Positions 14,473 to 26,390 of a DNA stretch of 64,000 bases are shown piece by piece. Where the stretch lies: assembly GCF_026212465.1 (NCBI RefSeq), contig NC_080050.1:34058130-34122129 (forward strand), read 5' to 3'. Every line of letters begins with the position of its first letter. Positions within the stretch are counted from its first letter, which is position 1. The position numbers were made by a program, and so were the translations under genes. The stretch comes from Amaranthus tricolor. Taxonomy: Eukaryota; Streptophyta; Magnoliopsida; Caryophyllales; Amaranthaceae. The notes under the pieces are model-generated. The model searched no databases. It saw nothing but the letters and a program-made list of their open reading frames with translations, and had not been told where the DNA came from.

Positions 14473-17400
14473 AACACTATTTGGTATATATTATTGTGTT
14501 GAAGTGGTTAGAATTTAAAATCATTGTTATATGCTAGAAATTACGTTCTATAGGTGTGATTTTAAGGGTTTTTAAGCTTTTTTGGCACTTACACGAATAA
14601 AAAAGCTTAAATTTGGTTTGTTTTGCACGAAACATGGAACAACACACTCTTTGGTATATATTATTGTGTTGAAGTGGTTATAATTGAAAACAATAGTCAT
14701 ATGATAGAAATTACGTGTTATGTTGAGATTTGATGTGGTATTAAGCTTTTTTGGCACCTTCGCACATAAAGTAGCCCAAACTTGCTTTGTTTTGCACGAA
14801 ACTTGGCACACAACACTATTTGGTATATATTATTGTGTTGAAGTGGTTAGAATTTAAAATGATAGTTATATGCTAGAAATTACGTGCTAAAGGTGTGATT
14901 TTAAGGGTTTTAAAGCTTTTTTGGCACTTACACAAATAAAGTAGCTTAAAGTTGGTATGTTTTGCACGAAATTTGGAACAAAACACTCTTTGGTATATAT
15001 TATTGTTTTGAAGTGGTTAGAATTGAAAATAATAGTCATATGATAGAAATTACGTGTTAAGTTGCGATTTTATGCGTTTTTAAGCTTTTTTGGCACTTTC
15101 GCACATAAAGTAGCCCAAACTTGCTTTGTTTTGCACGTAACTTGGCACACAACACTATTTGGTATATGTTATTGTGTTGATGTGGTTAGAATTTAAAATC
15201 ATAGTTATATGCTAGAAATTACGTTCTAAAGGTGTGATTTTAAGGGTTTTTAAGCTTTTTTGGCACTTACACGAATAAATTAGCTTAAATTTGGTTTGTT
15301 TTGCACGAAACATGGAACAACACACTCTTTGGTATATATTATTGTGTTGAAGTGGTTATAATTGAAAACAATAGTTATATGATAGAAATTACGTGTTATG
15401 TTGAGATTTGATGTGGTATTATGCTTTTTTGGCACTTTCGCACATAAAGTAGCCCAAACTTGCTTTGTTATGCACGAAACTTGGCACACAGCACTATTTG
15501 GTATATATTATTGTGTTGAAGTGGTTAGAATTTAAAATCATTGTTATATGCTAGAAATTACGTTCTATAGGTGTGATTTTAAGGGGTTTTAAGCCTTTTT
15601 GGCACTTACACGAATAAATTAGCTTAAATTTGGTTTGTTTTGCACGAAACATGGACCAAAACACTCTTTGCTATATATTATTGTGTTGAAGGGGTTATAA
15701 TTGAAAGTAATAGTCATATGATTGAAATTACGTGTTAAATTGCGATTTTATGTATTTTTAAGCTTTTTTGGCACTATCACACATAAAGTAGCCCAAACTT
15801 GCGTTGTTTTTCACGAAAGTTGGCACACAACACTATTTGGCATATATTATTGTGTTGAAGTGGTTAGAAATTAAAATGATAGTTATATGTTAGAAATTAC
15901 GTGCTAAAGGTGTGATTTTAAGGGTTTTTAAGCTTTTTTGGCACTTACGCGAATAAAGTAGCTTAAATTGGATATGTTTTGCACGAAATTTGGAACAAAA
16001 CACTCTTTGGTACATATTATTGTTTTGAAGTGGTTAGAATTGAAAATAATAGTCATATGATAGAAATTACGTGTTAAGTTGCGATTTTATGCGTTTTTAA
16101 GCTTTTTTGGCACTTTCGCACATAAAGTAGCCCAAACTTGCTTTGCTTTGCACGTAACTTGGCACACAACACTATTTGGTATATGTTATTGTGTTGAAGT
16201 GGTTAGAATTTAAAATCATAGTTATATGCTAGAAATTACGTTCTAAAGGTGTGATTTTAAGGGTTTTTAAGCTTTTTTGGCACTTACACGAATAAAAAAG
16301 CTTAAATTTGGTTTGTTTTGCACGAAACATGGAACAACACACTCTTTGGTATATATTATTGTGTTGAAGTGGTTATAATTGAAAACAATAGTCATATGAT
16401 AGAAATTACGTGTTATGTTGAGATTTGATGTGGTATTAAGCTTTTTTGGCACCTTCGCACATAAAGTAGCCCAAACTTGCTTTGTTTTGCACGAAACTTG
16501 GCACACAACACTATTTGGTATATATTATTGTGTTGAAGTGGTTAGAATTTAAAATCATTGTTATATGCTAGAAATTACGTTCTATAGGTGTGATTTTAAG
16601 GGGTTTTAAGCTTTTTTGGCACTTACACGAATAAATTAGCTTAAATTTGGTTTGTTTTGCACGAAACATGGAACAAAACACTCTTTGCTATATATTATTG
16701 TGTTGAAGGGGTTAGAATTGAAAATAATAGTCATATGATTGAAATTACGTGTTAAATTGCGATTTTATGTATTTTTAAGCTTTTTTGGCACTATCACACA
16801 TAAAGTAGCCCAAACTTGCGTTGTTTTTCACGAAAGTTGGCACACAACACTATTTGGCATATATTATTGTGTTGAAGTGGTTAGAAATTAAAATGATAGT
16901 TATATGTTAGAAATTACGTGCTAAAGGTGTGATTTTAAGGGTTTTAAAGCTTTTTTGGCACTTACGCGAATAAAGTAGCTTAAATTGGATATGTTTTGCA
17001 CGAAATTTGGAACAAAACACTCTTTGGTATATATTATTGTTTTGAAGTGGTTAGAATTGAAAATAATAGTCATATGATAGAAATTACGTGTTAAGTTGCG
17101 ATTTTATGCGTTTTTAAGCTTTTTTGGCACTTTCGCACATAAAGTAGCCCAAACTTGCTTTGTTTTGCACGTAACTTGGCACACAACACTATTTGGTATA
17201 TGATTTTGTGTTGAAGTGGTTAGAATTGAAAATCATAGTTATATGCTAAAAATTACGTTCTAAAGGTGTGATTTTAAGGGTTTTTAAGCTTTTTTGGCAC
17301 TTACACGAATAAATTAGCTTAAATTTGGTTTGTTTTGCACGAAACATGGAACAACACACTCTTTGGTATATATTATTGTGTTGAAGTGGTTATAATTGAA

Positions 17401-18201
17401 AACAATAGTCATATGATTGAAATTGCGTGTTAAATTACGATTTTATGTGTTTTTAAGCTTTTTTGGCACTTTCGCACATAAAGTAGCCCAAACTTGCGTT
17501 GTTTTTCACTAAAATTGGCACACAACACTATTTGGTATATATTATTGTGTTGAAGTGGTTAGAATTTAAAATGATAGTTATATGCTAGAAATTACGTGCT
17601 AAAGGTGTGATTTTAAGGGTTTTTAAGCTTTTTTGGCACTTACACAAATAAAGTAGCTTAAAGTTGGTATGTTTTGCACGAAATTTGGAACAAAACACTC
17701 TTTGGTATATATTATTGTTTTGAAGTGGTTAGAATTGAAAATAATAGTCATATGATAGAAATTACGTGTTAAGTTGCGATTTTATGCGTTTTTAAGCTTT
17801 TTTGGCACTTTCGCACATAAAGTAGCCCAAACTTGCTTTGTTTTGCACGTAACTTGGCACACAACACTATTTGGTATATGTTATTGTGTTGATGTGGTTA
17901 GAATTTAAAATCATAGTTATATGCTAGAAATTACGTTCTAAAGGTGTGATTTTAAGGGTTTTTAAGCTTTTTTGGCACTTACACGAATAAATTAGCTTAA
18001 ATTTGGTTTGTTTTGCACGAAACATGGAACAACACGATCTTTGGTATATATTATTGTGTTGAAGTGGTTATAATTGAAAACAATAGTTATATGATAGAAA
18101 TTACGTGTTATGTTGAGATTTGATGTGGTATTAAGCATTTTTGGCACTTTCGCACATAAAGTAGCCCAAACTTGCTTTGTTAGGCACGAAACTTGGCACA
18201 C
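14473..18201. repeat. Long HOR unit 3 (11 dimers, m = 2)
   Basis: The unit is 3729 bp, 11 x 339. Landmarks are at 14811, then 15489 and 16506, then the N-type at 17523 and L at 18201. Order and variants match the unit at 20914-24642. Confidence 0.87.
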
Positions 18202-20913
18202 AACACTATTTGATATATATTATTGTGTTGAAGTGGTTAGAATTTAAAATCATTGTTATATGCTAGAAATTACGTTCTATAGGTGTGATTTTAAGGGTTT
18301 TTAAGCTTTTTTGGCACTTACACGAATAAAAAAGCTTAAATTTGGTTTGTTTTGCACGAAACATGGAACAACACACTCTTTGGTATATATTATTGTGTTG
18401 AAGTGGTTATAATTGAAAACAATAGTCATATGATAGAAATTACGTGTTATGTTGAGATTTGATGTGGTATTAAGCTTTTTTGGCACCTTCGCACATAAAG
18501 TAGCCCAAACTTGCTTTGTTTTGCACGAAACTTGGCACACAACACTATTTGGTATATATTATTGTGTTGAAGTGGTTAGAATTTAAAATGATAGTTATAT
18601 GCTAGAAATTACGTGCTAAAGGTGTGATTTTAAGGGTTTTAAAGCTTTTTTGGCACTTACACAAATAAAGTAGCTTAAAGTTGGTATGTTTTGCACGAAA
18701 TTTGGAACAAAACACTCTTTGGTATATATTATTGTTTTGAAGTGGTTAGAATTGAAAATAATAGTCATATGATAGAAATTACGTGTTAAGTTGCGATTTT
18801 ATGCGTTTTTAAGCTTTTTTGGCACTTTCGCACATAAAGTAGCCCAAACTTGCTTTGTTTTGCACGTAACTTGGCACACAACACTATTTGGTATATGTTA
18901 TTGTGTTGATGTGGTTAGAATTTAAAATCATAGTTATATGCTAGAAATTACGTTCTAAAGGTGTGATTTTAAGGGTTTTTAAGCTTTTTTGGCACTTACA
19001 CGAATAAATTAGCTTAAATTTGGTTTGTTTTGCACGAAACATGGAACAACACACTCTTTGGTATATATTATTGTGTTGAAGTGGTTATAATTGAAAACAA
19101 TAGTCATATGATAGAAATTACGTGTTATGTTGAGATTTGATGTGGTATTAAGCTTTTTTGGCACCTTCGCACATAAAGTAGCCCAAACTTGCTTTGTTTT
19201 GCACGAAACTTGGCACACAACACTATTTGGTATATATTATTGTGTTGAAGTGGTTAGAATTTAAAATCATTGTTATATGCTAGAAATTACGTTCTATAGG
19301 TGTGATTTTAAGGGGTTTTAAGCTTTTTTGGCACTTACACGAATAAATTAGCTTAAATTTGGTTTGTTTTGCACGAAACATGGAACAAAACACTCTTTGC
19401 TATATATTATTGTGTTGAAGGGGTTAGAATTGAAAATAATAGTCATATGATTGAAATTACGTGTTAAATTGCGATTTTATGTATTTTTAAGCTTTTTTGG
19501 CACTATCACACATAAAGTAGCCCAAACTTGCGTTGTTTTTCACGAAAGTTGGCACACAACACTATTTGGCATATATTATTGTGTTGAAGTGGTTAGAAAT
19601 TAAAATGATAGTTATATGTTAGAAATTACGTGCTAAAGGTGTGATTTTAAGGGTTTTAAAGCTTTTTTGGCACTTACGCGAATAAAGTAGCTTAAATTGG
19701 ATATGTTTTGCACGAAATTTGGAACAAAACACTCTTTGGTATATATTATTGTTTTGAAGTGGTTAGAATTGAAAATAATAGTCATATGATAGAAATTACG
19801 TGTTAAGTTGCGATTTTATGCGTTTTTAAGCTTTTTTGGCACTTTCGCACATAAAGTAGCCCAAACTTGCTTTGTTTTGCACGTAACTTGGCACACAACA
19901 CTGTTTGGTATATGATTTTGTGTTGAAGTGGTTAGAATTGAAAATCATAGTTATATGCTAAAAATTACGTTCTAAAGGTGTGATTTTAAGGGTTTTTAAG
20001 CTTTTTTGGCACTTACACGAATAAATTAGCTTAAATTTGGTTTGTTTTGCACGAAACATGGAACAACACACTCTTTGGTATATATTATTGTGTTGAAGTG
20101 GTTATAATTGAAAACAATAGTCATATGATTGAAATTGCGTGTTAAATTACGATTTTATGTGTTTTTAAGCTTTTTTGGCACTTTCGCACATAAAGTAGCC
20201 CAAACTTGCGTTGTTTTTCACTAAAATTGGCACACAACACTATTTGGTATATATTATTGTGTTGAAGTGGTTAGAATTTAAAATGATAGTTATATGCTAG
20301 AAATTACGTGCTAAAGGTGTGATTTTAAGGGTTTTTAAGCTTTTTTGGCACTTACACAAATAAAGTAGCTTAAAGTTGGTATGTTTTGCACGAAATTTGG
20401 AACAAAACACTCTTTGGTATATATTATTGTTTTGAAGTGGTTAGAATTGAAAATAATAGTCATATGATAGAAATTACGTGTTAAGTTGCGATTTTATGCG
20501 TTTTTAAGCTTTTTTGGCACTTTCGCACATAAAGTAGCCCAAACTTGCTTTGTTTTGCACGTAACTTGGCACACAACACTATTTGGTATATGTTATTGTG
20601 TTGATGTGGTTAGAATTTAAAATCATAGTTATATGCTAGAAATTACGTTCTAAAGGTGTGATTTTAAGGGTTTTTAAGCATTTTTGGCACTTACACGAAT
20701 AAATTAGCTTAAATTTGGTTTGTTTTGCACGAAACATGGAACAACACGATCTTTGGTATATATTATTGTGTTGAAGTGGTTATAATTGAAAACAATAGTT
20801 ATATGATAGAAATTACGTGTTATGTTGAGATTTGATGTGGTATTAAGCATTTTTGGCACTTTCGCACATAAAGTAGCCCAAACTTGCTTTGTTAGGCACG
20901 AAACTTGGCACAC
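18202..20913. repeat. Long HOR unit 4 (8 dimers, m = 1)
   Basis: The unit is 2712 bp, 8 x 339. Landmarks are at 18540, a single hexamer position at 19218, N-type at 20235, L at 20913. Compared with its neighbours it is one 1017-bp hexamer shorter. Confidence 0.85.
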
Positions 20914-23900
20914 AACACTATTTGATATATATTATTGTGTTGAAGTGGTTAGAATTTAAAATCATTGTTATATGCTAGAAATTACGTTCTATAGGTGTGA
21001 TTTTAAGGGTTTTTTAAGCTTTTTTGGCACTTACACGAATAAAAAAGCTTAAATTTGGTTTGTTTTGCACGAAACATGGAACAACACACTCTTTGGTATA
21101 TATTATTGTGTTGAAGTGGTTATAATTGAAAACAATAGTCATATGATAGAAATTACGTGTTATGTTGAGATTTGATGTGGTATTAAGCTTTTTTGGCACC
21201 TTCGCACATAAAGTAGCCCAAACTTGCTTTGTTTTGCACGAAACTTGGCACACAACACTATTTGGTATATATTATTGTGTTGAAGTGGTTAGAATTTAAA
21301 ATGATAGTTATATGCTAGAAATTACGTGCTAAAGGTGTGATTTTAAGGGTTTTAAAGCTTTTTTGGCACTTACACAAATAAAGTAGCTTAAAGTTGGTAT
21401 GTTTTGCACGAAATTTGGAACAAAACACTCTTTGGTATATATTATTGTTTTGAAGTGGTTAGAATTGAAAATAATAGTCATATGATAGAAATTACGTGTT
21501 AAGTTGCGATTTTATGCGTTTTTAAGCTTTTTTGGCACTTTCGCACATAAAGTAGCCCAAACTTGCTTTGTTTTGCACGTAACTTGGCACACAACACTAT
21601 TTGGTATATGTTATTGTGTTGATGTGGTTAGAATTTAAAATCATAGTTATATGCTAGAAATTACGTTCTAAAGGTGTGATTTTAAGGGTTTTTAAGCTTT
21701 TTTGGCACTTACACGAATAAATTAGCTTAAATTTGGTTTGTTTTGCACGAAACATGGAACAACACACTCTTTGGTATATATTATTGTGTTGAAGTGGTTA
21801 TAATTGAAAACAATAGTTATATGATAGAAATTACGTGTTATGTTGAGATTTGATGTGGTATTATGCTTTTTTGGCACTTTCGCACATAAAGTAGCCCAAA
21901 CTTGCTTTGTTATGCACGAAACTTGGCACACAGCACTATTTGGTATATATTATTGTGTTGAAGTGGTTAGAATTTAAAATCATTGTTATATGCTAGAAAT
22001 TACGTTCTATAGGTGTGATTTTAAGGGGTTTTAAGCCTTTTTGGCACTTACACGAATAAATTAGCTTAAATTTGGTTTGTTTTGCACGAAACATGGAACA
22101 AAACACTCTTTGCTATATATTATTGTGTTGAAGGGGTTAGAATTGAAAGTAATAGTCATATGATTGAAATTACGTGTTAAATTGCGATTTTATGTATTTT
22201 AAAGCTTTTTTGGCACTATCACACATAAAGTAGCCCAAACTTGCGTTGTTTTTCACGAAAGTTGGCACACAACACTATTTGGCATATATTATTGTGTTGA
22301 AGTGGTTAGAAATTAAAATGATAGTTATATGTTAGAAATTACGTGCTAAAGGTGTGATTTTAAGGGTTTTTAAGCTTTTTTGGCACTTACGCGAATAAAG
22401 TAGCTTAAATTGGATATGTTTTGCACGAAATTTGGAACAAAACACTCTTTGGTACATATTATTGTTTTGAAGTGGTTAGAATTGAAAATAATAGTCATAT
22501 GATAGAAATTACGTGTTAAGTTGCGATTTTATGCGTTTTTAAGCTTTTTTGGCACTTTCGCACATAAAGTAGCCCAAACTTGCTTTGCTTTGCACGTAAC
22601 TTGGCACACAACACTATTTGGTATATGTTATTGTGTTGAAGTGGTTAGAATTTAAAATCATAGTTATATGCTAGAAATTACGTTCTAAAGGTGTGATTTT
22701 AAGGGTTTTTAAGCTTTTTTGGCACTTACACGAATAAAAAAGCTTAAATTTGGTTTGTTTTGCACGAAACATGGAACAACACACTCTTTGGTATATATTA
22801 TTGTGTTGAAGTGGTTATAATTGAAAACAATAGTCATATGATAGAAATTACGTGTTATGTTGAGATTTGATGTGGTATTAAGCTTTTTTGGCACCTTCGC
22901 ACATAAAGTAGCCCAAACTTGCTTTGTTTTGCACGAAACTTGGCACACAACACTATTTGGTATATATTATTGTGTTGAAGTGGTTAGAATTAAAATCATT
23001 GTTATATGCTAGAAATTACGTTCTATAGGTGTGATTTTAAGGGGTTTTAAGCTTTTTTGGCACTTACACGAATAAATTAGCTTAAATTTGGTTTGTTTTG
23101 CACGAAACATGGAACAAAACACTCTTTGCTATATATTATTGTGTTGAAGGGGTTAGAATTGAAAATAATAGTCATATGATTGAAATTACGTGTTAAATTG
23201 CGATTTTATGTATTTTTAAGCTTTTTTGGCACTATCACACATAAAGTAGCCCAAACTTGCGTTGTTTTTCACGAAAGTTGGCACACAACACTATTTGGCA
23301 TATATTATTGTGTTGAAGTGGTTAGAAATTAAAATGATAGTTATATGTTAGAAATTACGTGCTAAAGGTGTGATTTTAAGGGTTTTAAAGCTTTTTTGGC
23401 ACTTACGCGAATAAAGTAGCTTAAATTGGATATGTTTTGCACGAAATTTGGAACAAAACACTCTTTGGTATATATTATTGTTTTGAAGTGGTTAGAATTG
23501 AAAATAATAGTCATATGATAGAAATTACGTGTTAAGTTGCGATTTTATGCGTTTTTAAGCTTTTTTGGCACTTTCGCACATAAAGTAGCCCAAACTTGCT
23601 TTGTTTTGCACGTAACTTGGCACACAACACTATTTGGTATATGATTTTGTGTTGAAGTGGTTAGAATTGAAAATCATAGTTATATGCTAAAAATTACGTT
23701 CTAAAGGTGTGATTTTAAGGGTTTTTAAGCTTTTTTGGCACTTACACGAATAAATTAGCTTAAATTTGGTTTGTTTTGCACGAAACATGGAACAACACAC
23801 TCTTTGGTATATATTATTGTGTTGAAGTGGTTATAATTGAAAACAATAGTCATATGATTGAAATTGCGTGTTAAATTACGATTTTATGTGTTTTTAAGCT

Positions 23901-24642
23901 TTTTTGGCACTTTCGCACATAAAGTAGCCCAAACTTGCGTTGTTTTTCACTAAAATTGGCACACAACACTATTTGGTATATATTATTGTGTTGAAGTGGT
24001 TAGAATTTAAAATGATAGTTATATGCTAGAAATTACGTGCTAAAGGTGTGATTTTAAGGGTTTTTAAGCTTTTTTGGCACTTACACAAATAAAGTAGCTT
24101 AAAGTTGGTATGTTTTGCACGAAATTTGGAACAAAACACTCTTTGGTATATATTATTGTTTTGAAGTGGTTAGAATTGAAAATAATAGTCATATGATAGA
24201 AATTACGTGTTAAGTTGCGATTTTATGCGTTTTTAAGCTTTTTTGGCACTTTCGCACATAAAGTAGCCCAAACTTGCTTTGTTTTGCACGTAACTTGGCA
24301 CACAACACTATTTGGTATATGTTATTGTGTTGATGTGGTTAGAATTTAAAATCATAGTTATATGCTAGAAATTACGTTCTAAAGGTGTGATTTTAAGGGT
24401 TTTTAAGCTTTTTTGGCACTTACACGAATTAAGTAGCTTAAATTTGGTTTGTTTTGCACGAAACATGGAACAACACAATCTTTGGTATATATTATTGTGT
24501 TGAAGTGGTTATAATTGAAAACAATAGTTATATGATAGAAATTACGTGTTATGTTGAGATTTGATGTGGTATTAAGCATTTTTGGCACTTTCGCACATAA
24601 AGTAGCCCAAACTTGCTTTGTTAGGCACGAAACTTGGCACAC
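20914..24642. repeat. Long HOR unit 5 (11 dimers, m = 2)
   Basis: The unit is 3729 bp. Landmarks are at 21253, 21931, 22948, N-type at 23965 and L at 24642. It carries a one-base gain near 21010 and a one-base loss near 22990, which cancel. It is otherwise near-identical in layout to 14473-18201. Confidence 0.86.
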
Positions 24643-25781
24643 AACACTATTTGGTATATATTATTGTGTTGAAGTGGTTAGAATTTAAAATCATTGTTAT
24701 ATGCTAGAAATTACGTTCTATAGGTGTGATTTTAAGGGTTTTTAAGCTTTTTTGGCACTTACACGAATAAAAAAGCTTAAATTTGGTTTGTTTTGCACGA
24801 AACATGGAACAACACACTCTTTGGTATATATTATTGTGTTGAAGTGGTTATAATTGAAAACAATAGTCATATGATAGAAATTACGTGTTATGTTGAGATT
24901 TGATGTGGTATTAAGCTTTTTTGGCACCTTCGCACATAAAGTAGCCCAAACTTGCTTTGTTTTGCACGAAACTTGGCACACAACACTATTTGGTATATAT
25001 TATTGTGTTGAAGTGGTTAGAATTTAAAATGATAGTTATATGCTAGAAATTACGTGCTAAAGGTGTGATTTTAAGGGTTTTAAAGCTTTTTTGGCACTTA
25101 CACAAATAAAGTAGCTTAAAGTTGGTATGTTTTGCACGAAATTTGGAACAAAACACTCTTTGGTATATATTATTGTTTTGAAGTGGTTAGAATTGAAAAT
25201 AATAGTCATATGATAGAAATTACGTGTTAAGTTGCGATTTTATGCGTTTTTAAGCTTTTTTGGCACTTTCGCACATAAAGTAGCCCAAACTTGCTTTGTT
25301 TTGCACGTAACTTGGCACACAACACTATTTGGTATATGTTATTGTGTTGATGTGGTTAGAATTTAAAATCATAGTTATATGCTAGAAATTACGTTCTAAA
25401 GGTGTGATTTTAAGGGTTTTTAAGCTTTTTTGGCACTTACACGAATAAATTAGCTTAAATTTGGTTTGTTTTGCACGAAACATGGAACAACACACTCTTT
25501 GGTATATATTATTGTGTTGAAGTGGTTATAATTGAAAACAATAGTCATATGATTGAAATTGCGTGTTAAATTACGATTTTATGTGTTTTTAAGCTTTTTT
25601 GGCACTTTCGCACATAAAGTAGCCCAAACTTGCGTTGTTTTTCACTAAAATTGGCACACAACACTATTTGGTATATATTATTGTGTTGAAGTGGTTAGAA
25701 TTTAAAATGATAGTTATATGCTAGAAATTACGTGCTAAAGGTGTGATTTTAAGGGTTTTTAAGCTTTTTTGGCACTTACAC
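24643..25781. repeat. Partial long HOR unit 6 (m = 0 so far), cut by the gap
   Basis: After L at 24642 comes the usual landmark at 24981. The next position, at 25659, is already the N-type monomer (CACTAAAATTGG), so no hexamer copy is present. If the pattern held, the unit would be 5 dimers (1695 bp) and end near 26337, but the assembly gap begins at 25782. Confidence 0.75.
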
Positions 25782-25881
25782 NNNNNNNNNNNNNNNNNNN
25801 NNNNNNNNNNNNNNNNNNNNNNNNNNNNNNNNNNNNNNNNNNNNNNNNNNNNNNNNNNNNNNNNNNNNNNNNNNNNNNNNN
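25782..25881. other. Assembly gap (100 Ns)
   Basis: A run of exactly 100 N characters, the conventional size for a gap of unknown length. The satellite subfamily differs on the two sides, so the gap hides at least one array transition. The true amount of missing sequence cannot be judged. Confidence 1.
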
Positions 25882-26390
25882 TATATTATTGTGTTTAAGT
25901 GGTAAGAATTGAAAATCATAGTCATATGCTAAACATCACGTGTTAAGTTGCGATTTCAAGGTTTTTAACCGTGTTTGGCACTTTTACGCATAAAGTAGCT
26001 CAAACTTGGTTTGTTTTGCACGAAACTTGGCACACAACACTATTTAGTATATATTATTGTGTTGAAGTGGTTAGAATTGAAAATCATAGTTATACATTAG
26101 AAATTACGTGTTAAGTTGCGATTTCAAGGGTTTTTAAGCGTGTTTTGTACTTTTACGCATAAATTATGTCAAACTTGGTTTTTTTTGCACGAAACTTAGC
26201 ACACAACATTATTTGGTATATATTATTGTATTGAAGTGGTTAAAATTGAAAATCATAGTCATATGCTAGAAATTACGTGTTATGTTGCGATTTCAAGGGT
26301 TTTTAAGCGTGTTTGGCACTTTTACGCATAAAGTAGCCCAAACTTGGTTTGTTTTACACGAAACTTGGCACACAACACTATTTGGTATAT

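Larger units (their letters stand above)
1..25781. repeat. Satellite array, left subfamily (A+B dimers of 339 bp)
   Basis: Head-to-tail monomers of about 169-170 bp, about 152 copies, all in the same orientation. Two monomer types alternate strictly. Type A carries GGTGTGATTTTAAGGG and GGCACTTACACGAATAAA. Type B carries GGCACTTTCGCACATAAAG and AGCCCAAACTTG. Landmarks recur at multiples of 339 bp (for example 339, 678, 1017 and 1695), so the working unit is the dimer. Copies are near-identical over many kilobases and differ by single bases and rare one-base indels, which suggests recent amplification. Sequence is AT-rich. The open frames seen on the minus strand are by-products of the repeat. 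A centromeric role is possible but not shown by sequence. Confidence 0.97.

Noticed and set aside
52..24981. Recurrent minus-strand open frames of 69-79 codons (starting CQVSC-like) through the left array
   Set aside because: They recur with the satellite period, begin at GTG and not ATG, and simply reflect a stop-free frame over about one and a half monomers. There is no initiation context, and variation between copies follows the repeat units and not codon constraint.
1..25781. CRISPR-like array
   Set aside because: The repeats are contiguous 169-bp monomers without unique spacers; this is satellite DNA from a plant-type genome.
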